Origin: Brienomyrus brachyistius
Taxonomy: Eukaryota; Chordata; Actinopteri; Osteoglossiformes; Mormyridae
Direction: 5' to 3'
Assembly (NCBI RefSeq): GCF_023856365.1
Contig: NC_064555.1
Span: forward strand, 13,853,754-13,917,753
Length of the DNA: 64,000 nucleotides
Position numbers and translations under genes: made by a program. This document shows positions 1 to 12,621 of the stretch, piece after piece (position 1 is the stretch's first letter; each line of letters opens with the position of its first letter). The notes under the pieces were generated by a model, which was not told the origin of the DNA, did not search any database, and saw nothing but the letters and a program-made list of their open reading frames with translations.

Positions 1-905
1 TTGTTAATGGTCACATTTATGCATGTTATAAAAAAGTTTAAAAAAATCAACCTGTGTTTACAACCCTACCCATATTCTGTCGTGAAATGCTATATCATTG
101 TCTGTCAAAATGTCAAGATGTCCTTAAAAGTGCATTGAATATCAAAATGCATTTATTCCAAGCTAGGAAGCAGAAAGCAGTTGTCAGTAAAAAGAGACAC
201 AGATGTATTACATCATATATTATATATTAAAAAACAGGGAACAGGATATTTGTGGCAGCTAGTTTTTCACCTTTGGCAGTAAGGATGGACCTGCATACAC
301 TTCTTGCAGCGGTCAAGAGAATCTGTGGATAATCATACCTACGATGAATATGAGCTGAAGAAGCATAAAGTAATACAGATTTGGGGAAAATGATTATGGG
401 CAAACTGATGACCTCATCAGCAAACCGATGATTTCTGATGACCTCATGCAGACAAGAGGCAGGCGGGGGAGGGACCTAAAAAGGTCTGTTAATTCCAAGT
501 TTGTGATTGGCTCTTTATTCAAAAAGGGAAACACCAAACATGATTGTGAAGCCCAGATTGCTTCATTGAATGTAAAGCAGTGCATCGTAATTTGTTGAGA
601 TTCAAAACCATGTAAACAACTTTGGATGAAGTCATTTGCAATAAAATTGAAAACTATGATAGGAGCATAATAGGAGCAGCATAACAACAGCATGTGTTTC
701 TGTATTTCCAAGTCAAGCTTTTATTGTGTATAACAGACATGCAAATATTACCGGCCCAGTGAGCATGATCATGCGGATCTGAAGCTCAGACATTCGTTTT
801 TCATTCATTAAGGTAGGTTAAGCTATTGGTGTGACTTTTGAGGTTCAGTTCTCATAGTGTTTTGCACCATGTAGGGTTCCCTAAGTTGTGCCAGTTCAGC
901 CAAAT
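1..905. other. No recognisable feature
   Basis: AT-rich sequence without a convincing gene, tandem repeat or mobile-element signature. The minus-strand open frame at 394-711 has no recognisable domain and is of a length expected by chance. Confidence 0.5.
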
Positions 906-921
906 GAACCTGGCCCTGTAA

Positions 922-1432
922 AACAGCAGCCATGCTGCCTGCAGTTCAGTTTGACCCATCTGAAGCTAAGCAGGTTTGGGCTTGGCCAGTATTAGATGGG
1001 AGGCCAGCTAGGAAAGCTGGGATTCTGCTGGAAGAGGTGTTGATATGGCTAATCGGTTAGCCCATCTAGTGTTCTGTATGGATCCCAATGCCCCAGTCAA
1101 CTGATAGGGACGCTGTGCTGTACAACTGGTGTTGTCCTTCAAATGAAACATAAATCCGAGGTCATGATAAATCTGTGCGCAACTTTTGAAAGATTAAGGG
1201 TGGTAGCCCAATTGCCCAGGCTAAAATTGCCCGCTGTGGCCCTTTCAGATCTGTCCTGCTAATCATGCTCCTCCCCACCTTAGTTACTGTGTATTTAGCG
1301 TACTGGCGCAGAATAGCTGCCATCGCATCATCCAGGTGGGTGTTACGCAGTGGTGGTTGCAATGGCTCTCCACTGGTTCTGTAAAACACTTTAGGTGTCT
1401 TGAAAAGTGCTATATGAATGTAACGTTCATTC
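922..1432 (+). mobile_element. SINE3-type retroposon with 5S rRNA-derived head
   Basis: Non-autonomous retroposon. The head at about 922-1030 resembles 5S rRNA: the internal promoter A-box AAGCTAAGCAGG is intact near 963, followed by a GGGCTTGG segment and a C-box-like TAGATGGGAGGCC near 994. The body (GATCCCAATGCCCCAGT near 1081, GCCATCGCATCATCCAGGTGG near 1318) and the tail (AAAAGTGCTATATGAATG) match what I know of fish SINE3. RNA polymerase III would transcribe an intact copy and a partner LINE would mobilise it. This copy is diverged and no target duplication was found. Short open frames inside it are fortuitous. A second copy without the 5S head lies at 42286-42742. Confidence 0.8.
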
Positions 1433-1789
1433 AAAACTTCAGGTGGGAAGTAAGAAAAGTGACAGCTTACTTTTGGTGTCCTCCAAGTTGTCATGGCTTA
1501 GGACAGGAACAGCGTGTAAATCATCACCTGGGACCTGTTCAGTGATGTGTGGATCAGCAGCACGACTTTGGACTTCGAAACGAAACATGGCCGCAATTAC
1601 ACAACCTTCTCTCTGCTGCCCTTGCCCGCTTGATGACCGTGTAACAATGACAGTCACTAAACTCAGCATTTGACTGTTTCTTCCTCTTGTCAGCTGGCTG
1701 TGATCCATGGCAGCGATGCCTGCATGGAGCAGGATGTTTGCTCACTTGCTGTGAGGAAACCCGGACGAGCCAGATCACTTTCCATGAGT

Positions 1790-2085
1790 AACAGCCCGCA
1801 GGTGTACCTGGGTTTACGGAACTTGGCATGTGACCAAAAAGGTTGCAGGTTCAAATCTCAGGCAAAGGATGTTTTGTCCCTGAGAAAGGCATTAAACCAA
1901 GCTTTTGGGAAAATGTGATCCTGTAAAATCACTATGTATTGTTGTCTATTTTTATTTTTTTACATTGTTATTGGTTTTTTGGTTTGCGTTCTTCTGCATG
2001 TCTTTCTGCATATTTGTTGTGTACTGTATAGCACTTTGTAACTTTTGTCCATGAAAGGCACTTATGAAATAAACTTACTATAGTT
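1790..2085 (+). mobile_element. tRNA-derived SINE
   Basis: A tRNA-like head carries a B-box (GGTTCAAATCT, 1848-1858) with a diverged A-box about 35 bases upstream. The body contains a CCCTGAGAAAGGCATTAAACC segment of the type common in fish SINEs. The tail near 2025-2085 has GTATAGCACTTTGTAACTTT and ends with AAATAAACT, like LINE-derived SINE tails. The element at 34150-34845 shares the CCCTGAG..AAGGC body motif. Boundaries are approximate and no target duplication was identified. Confidence 0.6.
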
Positions 2086-2089
2086 AAAT

Positions 2090-3640
2090 GATAAGTTGCA
2101 TGCAGTGAGCCTGTACAAACGCAATCATCTCATGTTACGCCAATGAAAAACATCAACATCAACAATGAGACATGGTGTTCTGGGGCTTACTCATGCCTCC
2201 GACCCATTTGCATCCTCAACCACTAAAAAGACTCTTAATGACCACAAAAACAGGAAGAAACACCAACATCGGTATTTTCTGTGAGTTTCTTGTGTTTGTG
2301 TCCTTTTTTTGGACAAACGCCAGCACTTAATCTGCACTTAATTAGACAAAATTAACCTGACTGGACAAGCCACTCTTAAATTAATGGGTTTTTAAACTAT
2401 CTTGTTTTGCTCTTACTCTCAAATAGTTAACACTACAGGGTGTTTTGTGGTCGCCATGGCTACAGTGGGGCCCCAGATTAAGTGGCAGTCTGACAAAGCC
2501 CAGGAATCGACACTCGATTGGCACAAATGACTTAACACAGACGTTATGGGGTTGGGTACTACCTGGTCCACTGCCATTGACTTGAACCCCTAAGTTGTGC
2601 CAAACCTTTTATTTGCTTGCCAGAAGTCAGCAAGGTTTCTTCTTTGTACTCTCTCTCTCCCACACATTCTCACCCACCATCCGAACAGCTACCTTTGTTC
2701 TATTTAGAGGTCTGTTTTTTTATAAGAGAGCTTTGTCTGTGGTTTGAAATCACACACTCTCGTGTAGCTGTGCTACTCAAGATCTTTAGCTGCAGGGCCC
2801 CTCCGCACGGTAAGAACGAACAACCTTTTGGACGTTAAGTCTTGGTGTTTTGGCCACTGCCAAACCGCCTACCCCGGCCGCCAATGGGATTCTGCTGCTT
2901 TTATGAGCCGCTGCCTGAGCATCTGTCTGCCTCCAGCACGTTCATGTATAAAGGGGTCATCGAGGGCTTCCTGACGATCGCTGTAGTCCTGGTCCTAAAG
3001 AACGATGAGTTGAGGCGATCAAAACCTACCTCCTAGAGCTCCCTCTTCAGAGATGCTTCGCTCCTGTTTTTCTCGGCCATTTATTATTTTATTTACATGT
3101 GTTTTGCCGTAATTACTCATTTGGATCCTGCACAGTAGTGGAAGTCTTTGGAATAATTTATGGTAAATAATCTCGGTGGTGCATTTTAATAGAGTTGAGA
3201 ATATCATCATGCGTGTTTATGTGTACTATCAAGTCAGCTGTAGTTGTAGTTTTGTTATGTTGGAGGTATTTTTAAATGAATTTATTCATGAATACAGGCT
3301 AATTAAGAAGTAAAGGATTGGATCTTATATACCGAAGCCCTTGTGCTTCGTTTGGACGAATCTATCTTTACCAAAAGAAGAAAGTGTGTGAGAGAAAATT
3401 CAATCTCCGTTCGCTAGAGGTGACAGTGTGCCTCGCCCAGCCTGACCCCTGGTTAATGAAGATACCAGGGTGGCTGGCTGTTTGTGCCTCTAATGGCTAG
3501 GGAGCAAACACATCTGTCAGGGGCCTTTGCAAGGGCAACACAGGCCACAAGTCCTCATTTGAAGAGATTGGGACCAAACAGCTCCTCAGGGGAAGCATGA
3601 CCTAACCAAAGAACAAAGATTAATTCTGTAACACCTTCTA
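2090..3640. other. No recognisable feature
   Basis: Mixed composition without tandem repeats or recognised elements. Open frames at 2617-2838 and 2842-3036 are short and show no known domain. A pyrimidine-rich run near 2640-2700 is not followed by a convincing exon. Confidence 0.45.
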
Positions 3641-3644
3641 TAAA

Positions 3645-4035
3645 TGCCATGTCTGTAAGAACTTATGAACACACTCGTAGCACATCATAATGCATTCATA
3701 AAGCATTATAAACATGGCTATAAGTATTCATAAAAAGGCATAACACATTATAGCCTGTTTATTATGCATTATGAATGCTTTATGAAGCTCTCAGTTATAA
3801 TGTACTATAGATACCTTCATAATCCTTATTGCTTATACTGACCATTATAATGCATTATGAAGGTATCTATAGTGCATTTCAGATGAGAGCTTAATTGGGG
3901 CTTACGAAGTATTATAATCAGCACTATAATGCTTTATGACTGTCAGTAGAAGATGCTATAATGCTTTATTAATTCTTATACTGATCATTATAATGCATTA
4001 TGAAGGTATCTATAATGCACTGTAGATGACAGCTT
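3645..4035. repeat. AT-rich foldback repeat module
   Basis: Built from variants of CATTATAATGCATTATGAA in both orientations. A 40-bp segment occurs directly at 3832-3871 and 3975-4014 with one mismatch. An inverted copy of its GAAGGTATCTATAGTGCA part lies at 3801-3820. Many ATAATGCATTAT palindromes lie between. The structure suits a foldback or MITE-type element, but the ends and superfamily cannot be set from one copy. Confidence 0.6.
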
Positions 4036-4934
4036 CAAGTAAAATGCTACTGTTACTGCTTTTATAAATAGTCTCAGATTGGCGTGAAAACCTTGTTGTG
4101 TACGTGAGGACTTCCTGCAACACAGCGATTAAAATCAGCTCACTTTTTGTCTATGAATTTCCTTGAAAGTTCTAATCCTTTTTGTAAAAAATATTCATCC
4201 CAGCATCTATCATTTCTGACCCATAAAGCTGTAATTCAGATCAAAGTGTATGCGACACCATCCGTGGAGCCACAAAAACAGGCCCCTGTTCTCCTGCCTT
4301 CAGATGTTTTTTTTTCCTTTTTTATAGAAGCATCTTTTCATGATCTGATAGACGTGTAACAAACCAAGTGGGGAGCTAGGCTTAGATATTCTCTGTTCAG
4401 TGTTATATAAAAATTTGTATGAATGAGAGGCAAAAATCCACTGCCTGACTCAGAAATTACCTCTGTAGACAAGTATTATCTTGGAATTATATGGCAGCAT
4501 GTTCTCCGTACTCGCAGCCAGCTATGTTTAAGAAAAATCTCCTTCATTACATGTTCTTTCCTTCTTGGTCCATATGTTCATGGACAGATTGGAGACATCA
4601 GCAGTCCTGGAGCATGGTGAGACAGGTCCATTCTGTAAGGCCTACCAGCTTTTACAGTGACCTCCAAAACAGTGTCACGCCCCGTCCGTTTAACGAAAGT
4701 GATAACCGTGAAGATTTACATAGCTGCCATCATGTGGTGCTGCCTAGATCGCTAGTGGCTGGCAAACCCAGAATCTTCTACATAAGTTTTTAAAATGAAA
4801 TATATATATATATTCTGAGCAGATCCAAAACAGCAGAAGCAATATCAGACTTCCTCTGCTCCCCATTCATACGGCCGAGTCTGTCTGGATTCTGTTTATA
4901 TGAAACTGTGCTCTTTGCTATTATGCCAGTTTTG
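4036..4934. other. No recognisable feature
   Basis: No gene or dispersed repeat recognised. A short (TA)n tract lies at 4800-4813. The open frames at 4147-4359 and 4423-4793 show no domain or conserved motif. Confidence 0.45.
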
Positions 4935-4946
4935 GACCCACGAACC

Positions 4947-5310
4947 CATCCATCCATTTTCCAAACTGCTTATCCTACTGGGTCGCGGGGGGGGGGGGGG
5001 GGGGCGGATCCTATCCCGGAAGCAATGGGCACGAGGCAGGGAACAACCCAGGATGGGGGGCCAGCCCATCGCAGGGCACACTCACACACCATTCACTCAC
5101 GCATGCACACCTATGGGCAATTTAGCAAGTCCAATTAGCCTCAGCATGTCTTTGAACTGTGGGGGGAAACCGTAGTACCCAGTGGAAACCCCACGACGAC
5201 ATGGGGAGAACATGCAAACTCCACACACATGTGACCCAGGCGGAGACTCAAACCCGGGACCCAGAGGTGTGAGGCAACAGTGCTAACCACTGCACCACCA
5301 TGCCGCCCCT
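4947..5310 (-). mobile_element. V-SINE (DANA/HE1-like), nearly full length
   Basis: Read on the minus strand, this is a tRNA-like head followed by the V-SINE central domain and a tail of GGATAAGC(A/G)GTTTGGAAAATGGATGG. Pol III boxes are visible: A-box TGGTGCAGTGG (complement of 5288-5298) and B-box GGGTTTGAGTC (complement of 5245-5255). The central domain holds GTTTGCATGTTCTCCCC. GACCCACGAACC flanks it at 4935-4946 and 5311-5322, a clean 12-bp target-site duplication that marks LINE-type retroposition. A long G run (about 4986-5004) interrupts the tail part. The open frames in it on both strands are not genes. Confidence 0.9.
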
Positions 5311-5322
5311 GACCCACGAACC

Positions 5323-7260
5323 ATAAAAGCCAGTTCAATTAAATCTGTATCAATATCCAGTTATGAGACTTGTACAATATTAATCAATATTAGGAGCTTG
5401 ACTTATACAGCGACATGTACTTACATGATTAATGATTCCATTTTATGATGATTTAACAATTACTGGATGTGTGTTCATATACAGCAGGGTCTGCGAGGGG
5501 GTGGGCGCATATAAAAATGGGCTGACAGTGAACCTTAATCAGCGTTAACAGGAAACGAGTGAGATTATGTTTATTAACCTATGTCTGTTTATGAAAATCA
5601 TAACTAAAGAACTGGCATGTTTACAGCCCGACAACTTCACATTGGTTCATCCCTAAAGTAATACTAACTCACTGTTGGACAGATTGAAAACTTTAAGGCG
5701 GGCAGTTTGTTTATTAAATGTATGCGAAATGTTATAATGTAATGGCAAAGTTCTGTCTCAGGCAGCCTTGTTGAAACTTTCAAAGCGCTGAGTTCGGTAC
5801 TAAAGTTTCCAAGATTGATTGTTTTTTGCACAAATTACTTTTATAAATTTCACATAAACAGAGCTCATTTTGCCTGGGTGTTAGCCAGCAACAGTAAGCT
5901 AACTCCGCTAACCTAAGTAGGACACATATTTTATTTCCCCTCTTGCAGAGTCATCCATGCTGTTGCAGCCGTTGCTATAGTAATGTGAGAGTGGATTCTT
6001 GGTTATTTTATTAAGATTGTGATAATTCTCCCTCAATGCAATTCTGAGTGAGAATTCGCTACCTCCACCAATCCCTTATTATAAAAACTTTACTAGCTTA
6101 GATGGTGTGTTATTGAATGCATTCTGTTATGTTCTGTATCTCTAGAAAATCAAGTTTATTTACAGTGGAAATGATGGTTATGGCATTTATAGGATTTATT
6201 AAGATCAATGCCTGTTAGTCTCCTTATTTTAGATATAGCTATGTATTATATAATTATTGTTATAATAACCATATGTGTCTGAGGGAACCAATTTCTTTTC
6301 GGAATATCAGAAAGGCTAAATTATAACCGCGCCAAGTTCCCATGGGAACACCCCTTTAATAAACAGAATGCTCGCGCTCTCTCTCCAGGCCTCATTCTCG
6401 CTGAGCCCCTTCCATTTGCGCCCAAAGCCGTGCTCAAACAGCAGCTGCATCGCTTGCCGTATGCCCTTCATTCGCGCTGGTCGTCCTGGAAATAGAGCTG
6501 GCGCTTCATTTGGGGGAAAAAAAACACCAGTGACCAATGGGCTTTACCTAGGAGTTCAAGTAGGGCGGGGAATTGGTGCAGCGGTGAGTAACCAGTCTTA
6601 CTCATAGTGTAAATGCCATTTCCGTGCTTCTGGGTGATTGAACCACCCCTGTCCGCTAATACCATGAAGATCCTACACTCAGACCTGAAACACAACCCAC
6701 TGGTTCTTTAGGAAGGACCTACACCAGTCTCAAATACGGCACACTTCTGATTCAGATCTGACTTCCCTTCACGCAGTTAAATGCTGTGAAGAGGGTAACT
6801 GGGGTGACCAATCACAGCAGAGCACACGACCAATCACATTTTGAAAGGCTCACTCTACCTGGGATTAATAGGGCCAGCCCACAGCCCTCATTCCAGCGGC
6901 TGAACTTCACAGAATTCCCTTATCTCAGCCCCTCCACGCAATGGCTGCCCTTTGTCAAAGGCGGCGATGAACAGGATGTGACTGTCGCAGCTTTGTTCTG
7001 CGACAAAATGGCTGCTGAATGTTCCACAGATACGCACGTCTCTCCTCTGCCCCCTCCTTTAGAAGATCTCATACTGCACTCAAGTGCAATAGTGTCTGTT
7101 TGTGTGAAGGTGCGTGTGAGTTTATGTTAGATATATTCTATGGCTACATAACATACTGAAAGCTTAAACAGAGATTCGTGAAAGAAGTCAATGAAAGGCT
7201 ATATGCCTGCTAATGTTGATCCAAACATTGTTCTTGTTTTGCCAATTATTATTCTAATTG
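5323..7260. other. No recognisable feature
   Basis: Mostly AT-rich and unremarkable. A GC-richer island at about 6316-6600 is open on both strands (6316-6537 minus, 6368-6607 plus) but shows no known protein motif. The frame at 6786-7130 likewise matches nothing I recognise. Confidence 0.4.
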
Positions 7261-7385
7261 GAAATTATATATATATATACATATGCTGCCATGAAGGGGC
7301 ATACAGGGTCTGCAGGTAAATGGAATGTATCAGAGTAACATGAATCCACATCATATATATACAGTATATATACACACACACATAC

Positions 7386-7652
7386 AGGTTTGTAATTATA
7401 TCTTTGTGGGGACTCTCCAGTAATTTCTTTGGGGAAAATTTTCTTATCACAACACAACGACCTTAGCCCCTACCCAGCCCTAACCATAACCATAAATATC
7501 TAAACAAAATACGAGACTTAAGGCATTTTTACTTTTTTGATTGCGTTCAAAGACCTTATGGGGACCTGAAAAATGGTCCCACCAATGTAAAAAAAACAGG
7601 TTTTTATTACATTGTGGGGGACATTTGGTCCCCACAAAGTAATATAAATGTA
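7386..7652 (+). repeat. GTGGGGAC dispersed repeat, copy 1 (near full length)
   Basis: First of six related copies. It starts AGGTTTGTAATTATATC, contains CTTTGTGGGGAC, the CCTTAGCCCCTACCCAGCCCTAACC segment, a central GGGGACCTGAAAAATGGTCCC palindrome, and ends near GTCCCCACAAAGTAATATAAA. Short (CA)n tracts lie at both edges (7373-7383 and 7654-7664), and TA-rich sequence precedes it. It carries no coding potential. Sister copies are at 12758, 19004, 19496, 24204 and 32223. Confidence 0.75.
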
Positions 7653-7699
7653 ATACACACACAGCCATAATATTAAACCCACTGACAGGTGAAGTGATT

Positions 7700-8015
7700 T
7701 GTCATGCCCTGGCCCTCTTGTTCTCTCCCTCGTGTGGTTCTAATGAGCTACATCTGTTCCTTGTGTGGTCTTGCCTCTCATTACAGCCCTCGTGTGGATC
7801 ACTCCAGGTGCCTCTTGTTTGCTCCCACAAGTACCCTGTATAAAGCATCCCTCAGTCCTGCGATCCCTAATTCGATTACTGACGTTGCCCCAGTGTGTGC
7901 TCCTGCACTTTCCACTGTTGTTTGCCCCGTTGATTTGTCCTAATGACCCCCTTATTATTTGCCTTACGCTTGTTCGTACCAGCGTCGTTTTTGGCTTATG
8001 GCGTGAATAACATTG
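7700..8015 (+). mobile_element. LTR-like fragment
   Basis: Begins TGTCATGCCCTGGCCC, close to the TGTCACGCCC start of the solo LTR at 51469-51729 read on its minus strand. Like that element it has pyrimidine-rich text with repeated CTCGTGTGG and a TATA-like TGTATAAAG near 7839. I cannot see a matching CA-3' end or target duplication, so the 3' edge is arbitrary. The overlapping open frames at 7704-7943 and 7765-8010 are not thought to be genes. Confidence 0.35.
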
Positions 8016-8019
8016 ATTA

Positions 8020-10160
8020 TAGGTGTAGCGGCCAAAGGAAATTATGTTTAAAGCTATTTATCTGCACAGCACGTTTATATTTGCTCAGAAAAAGCACATT
8101 TTAACGTTAGAAATAAGCAGCGGTACGATCAAAAGTATAAGAATTTGTTATGTTGCCTAAATTGCTGTTGGATAGTGAGAAAATACCATTTTGGCTCCAA
8201 GACCTTTCCTCTACATATAGGGTTTGTGGCTCTTTGTGCCCAATACATAAGAAAAAGTCTTTTTCTTCAATTTGTCCTTTGTTAATGGTGACACAGTAAA
8301 TATATTTCGAGGAAAATTATGTCAGGCAAAAGAGGAGCAAAGGACTGTTTCCAGGTGTCAAGGTCACTCCTGATTCTTACTAATATAGAACTGAGGCAGG
8401 GTTGCTGAGTCCAAAAATAATTAGGTCTCACTAGCCATTCTGACATAAGACAGATTGGCCTGCAGGGGGCATATTGGTTAGGGAGTTTCCTTTTACTAAA
8501 TTGTGGGAATCTGTGCTAAACTGTAAAAATAAAAATCAATGAATTCTGTACTGAGTCTGCTAAGGAAATGCCATGAACTAGTAAGTTTAAGGAAAAAATC
8601 CTCGTGAGACAGCAGAAGGGCACAGAGAGAGACCAAGGGCACAGAGAGAAAACCACATTAAGGAAAGGCTCTGATTTCGAGCAGATGGATGCTTATTTAC
8701 ATCATGTCCCTGTCATATGCTTAGCATTTTCCTTTCTCCATTTTTTCACCAAGACCTGAATCTCATTATGTCGCCCTATTCATTAAATCCGAACAACAGA
8801 ATCTCGAAAATGAATGTCACAGAAGTTGTAAAATGTCACTTCACATCTTCGGGGATAGTCATTTGAGAAGCAACAAATTGTGCCTCGGATGTTAAAAATT
8901 AAAAAAAAAAAAAGTCTAAAGAGGAGAATTTAGTAGCGATCCACCCTTTTCCAACGAGAATCACGGCAAAGCGACGGAAGGTGTTGTTCTTTTTATAAAA
9001 AGGAATGGAACTCGTCTGGAATCGTGACGGCGTATAAATGAACAGAAACGTGTTAACAAGAAAACAAAACACACATTGGGGAAAGTTTCCCCATGACGAC
9101 AGTGATGTAAGAACCTCCTTTTCCTAAGTGACATATTAAAATAGCTGTCAGTGTGGGAAAAAAATATTCATGGTATTGTTATGTTACGTCTATTCATTTC
9201 GTTGTAGGATGTGGGCTTTATCTTCATCCTGTAGGCAGTGGGCTTCTCATCCTTCATATCTCCAGGTTTGTCGCCCTTGGCATTTCTCCTCTGATTTGAT
9301 TATTTATCAACAGATGCTTCAAGCGAACATCAATGCAGTCACCCTACCTCTACAGCGGTCAATAAACACTCTCGTTCAATTATATCTCGAGGTCTGTTGC
9401 CTAAAGATAGGTGTAAAGAAAACCATGTAGTTGCTTCGGCTTTGTTAGCCCAGTCTTACATCACTCCATTATTATTTAAGTCCATGGTTCTGTTTGTGCT
9501 TGTTCTGCCATTAATTACATGTCCGCAAGTGTGCCTTAAGGAACACAGCACCCATATATTCGGGTTACTTTGACTTCACGAAATATCTGGTTGATAACTA
9601 CAATTTAAACTGTGAAATTGAATTGTATTGCCTTTTACGCACTTGCCTTCGCTACCAGACCCTTGGAAAGACACCTAAAATGTCTCTTCATATTATATAT
9701 ATATATATTTTTTTTTGATACTACATAATATTGCCTCATCAGGTATTGGTGCAGGATCCTTTGAAATGAGAGAATTTGCAGACCACCCGTAAGAGAATTA
9801 TGTTCGGAGGCTGCAGTGGAGTGGAGTTCAAGGCTGTGCTGCACGATATTTATAAAGACCTCTTCCAATCATCTGTCACTCTGATGTCAGGATGCAGTCA
9901 AAGTAACCCGAAACCAACAGCACAAATATTAACACCCCCCACCACTTTTAGTAGCTTGGGCTCTTGGATTCCCTTAATTGGATTCCCAATAAAAGGGGAG
10001 TAGGACTGGCATGTTATGGAGAAAAAAATGCCACAACTGTGTCTTTCTTCTCCAGCTGAGAAGCAGAAGAATCCAATTTGACCTTTTGAGCTCAGCTGCT
10101 GTTCAAAGGTCCTCTTAAAACAGTCCTTAACCAATGGTTTTCATTTCGGCCATGGGGAGT
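8020..10160. other. No recognisable feature
   Basis: AT-rich DNA with an A-rich run near 8900-8913 and a (TA)n tract near 9693-9710. The frame at 9170-9430 and those at 9635-10134 show no recognisable domain. No mobile element was identified. Confidence 0.4.
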
Positions 10161-10168
10161 CCCATGCC

Positions 10169-10184
10169 CCCCCCCCCCCCCCGC
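10169..10184. repeat. Poly-C homopolymer
   Basis: An uninterrupted C run of about 15, one of several long G/C homopolymers in the window. G-rich on the minus strand. The assembled length is uncertain because such runs sequence poorly. Confidence 0.9.
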
Positions 10185-10826
10185 CCGGCACAGCACTCCA
10201 CAGCAGAAGACTCGCTGGAGACATCGCCTTGGGTGGTAGGTGGACGAATCGCTAAGGAACTGGTCTTATAATTAAAAACATGTAGGGTCATATTCCAAAC
10301 TGATTAAGGAACCAGTGTTATAATCAAACAATTGTATTGCAGTTACCTGCTTGATCCTGGAGAAATCTATATAACCTGAATTGCTTTGGTAAACCTCTAC
10401 CTTTGTGGAGACGTGAGCTTTGTGACTCACTTTGCTTATAAGCGTGCAATAAACCCATAAATAACATTTTTTATAGCCTTTCAACCAATGCTCGCATGCC
10501 AGATTTTTAGAACAAATGCTTCAAAGTTGTTTTTGAGAAATGCCTTTCTCATTACAGCGATGTAGTCATGCATAATGTTTTTGTTCAAAAACACTGGAAG
10601 GGATGAGCCTGAAAAGCCAGACAAGAAAAGGCATTTTTTAACTCTCATAAAGTTTCCATTTCCTGTTGTATCTGGTTGGTGTATCCAGCAGTAGCCGCTA
10701 ACGCTCATGACCGCTCTTTTCCATTCAAATATTTTATTCTGCGCTCAATTGACAGTTGAATCACCACTGAGAGCAGGCGACCCACTAACTGCGGCCTGTG
10801 ACTGTATCCACTGGTGTTTATGAAAA

Positions 10827-11730
10827 AAGGACAACAGTGCATAAACACAGTTCAGCAGGACAACGGTGCATAAACACTGTTCAGCAGAACGACAGTGCAT
10901 AAACACAGTTCAGCAGGACGACGGTGCATAAATACTGTTCAGCAGAACGACAGTGCATAAACACAGTTCAGCAGGACGACAGTGCATAAACACAGTTCAG
11001 CAGGACGACAGTGCATAAACACAGTTCAGCAGGACGACAGTGCATAAACAAAGTTCAGCAGGACGACAGTGCATAAACACAGTTCAGCAGGACGACAGTG
11101 CATAAACACAGTCCAGCAGAACGACAGTGCATAAACACAGTTCAGCAGGACGACGGTGCATAAATACTGTTCAGCAGAACGACGGTGCATAAACACAGTT
11201 CAGCAGGACGACAGTGCATAAACACAGTTCAGCAGAATGACAGTGCATAAACACAGTTCAGCAGGACGACAGTGCATAAACACAGTTCAGCAGGACGACA
11301 GTGCATAAACACAGTTCAGCAGGACGACAGTGCATAAACACAGTTCAACAGGACGACAGTGCATAAACACAGTTCAGCAGGACGACGGTGCATAAACACA
11401 GTTCAGCAGGACGACGGTGCATAAACACAGTTCAGCAGGACGACGGTGCATAAACACAGTTCAGCAGGACGACGGTGCATAAACACAGTTCAGCAGGACG
11501 ACGGTGCATAAACACAGTTCAGCAGGACGACAGTGCATAAACACAGTTCAGCAGGATGACAGTGCATAAACACAGTTCAGCAGGACGACAGTGCATAAAC
11601 ACAGTTCAGCAGGACGACAGTGCATAAACACAGTTCAACAGGACGACAGTGCATAAACACAGTTCAGCAGGACGACAGTGCATAAACACAGTTCAGCAGG
11701 ATGACAGTGCATAAACACTGTTCAGAAGGA
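10827..11730. repeat. 29-bp minisatellite, about 31 copies
   Basis: The unit reads GACAGTGCATAAACACAG plus TTCAGCAGGAC, 29 bp. Variants (GACGGTG for GACAGTG, CAGAAC for CAGGAC, AATACTG for AACACAG) are mixed in the first third, then more uniform runs follow, which suggests regional homogenisation. Because 29 is not a multiple of 3, no long frame crosses it. The last unit decays at ACTGTTCAGAAGGAC. Confidence 0.97.
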
Positions 11731-11800
11731 CTTTGAAAACCAGTCAGTGTTGAGTGGATTAGGGAAGGGTTCACTTACTTTTTCTCTTTTGTTTTATATG

Positions 11801-11826
11801 CCCCCTCCCCCCCCCCCCCCCCCCCC
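11801..11826. repeat. Poly-C tract
   Basis: C run of 26 bases with one T, 70 bp after the end of the 29-bp minisatellite. Encodes only a poly-glycine shadow on the minus strand. Confidence 0.9.
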
Positions 11827-12179
11827 AAAGAGCTGTGCAGACTCGGCAGACAGCAGGGGAAGGTGACTTTTCCTCTTACCTTGCTGACAGGGACATGAGC
11901 CTTGGCATGTTGGCAGGATCGTTGGCGTGGGGACGAGGGCCATATTGAATAACCACGCCCGCTGCGAGTGTTGTGTTTCCTCGCCAGCTGGTGACGGGCA
12001 GATGCACTCTTGGGGCTTCCTACGTGACTTTAACTTTGTCAGAGGGCCTGACAGCTGGAGAACGGAGGAAGCAGTGTCGTTTCTGCATCCTGTCACCCGT
12101 ACGTGTGTGAAATGCCCGCAGCCATTCCCAGTCCTGACCCCCCAGTCGGGGGCTCAGATGCATGGGAAACTCTCTTCCA

Positions 12180-12621
12180 GTATCTTACTTCGCGATGGTT
12201 TGACGTACGATGTTTCGACTTTACGATGGTGCATGTTCAGTAGTCACCTTTTCGATCTGTTCCCGGGCTAACGATGTACCGTATGATACGTTCATCATAT
12301 TCCAGCTGATGGCGCATCAACCCAGCCACGCTTCCAGTCTCTGCAGCGATTTGCGAGCATAAACATCTCACACAGTCTTTAACAACGTATTGTACGGCGT
12401 TTTTTTTTTCTTCTGCATTTAACCAAATCAGTTTATATTTATTCATTTACTTTTCAATTACTGGTATTTAGTTACAGTAATTATTTACTTATTCACTGTT
12501 ATTTAGTTATTTATTTACCTATTTATCATGTTCATATTCTAATTTATATTCTATAAATTTTCCATTTGCAATGGGTTCATTGGAACATAACAACACCTTA
12601 AGCCCAGGAGTACCTGTACAT
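12180..12621. mobile_element. pogo/Tigger-like non-autonomous DNA transposon
   Basis: The left part contains TACGATGTTTCGACTTTACG (near 12207-12226) and TTCCCGGGCTAACGATGTACC. The right end contains CAATGGGTTCATTGGAACATA and CCCAGGAGTACCTGTACA. The arrangement resembles Tigger-type elements I remember from other vertebrates, with interspersed 'cgacttacgatgg' ends and an AT-rich middle. There is no transposase. The short frames overlapping it are fortuitous. The right end was later hit by a SINE stub (12622-12677). Assignment rests on remembered sequence and is tentative. Confidence 0.5.
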
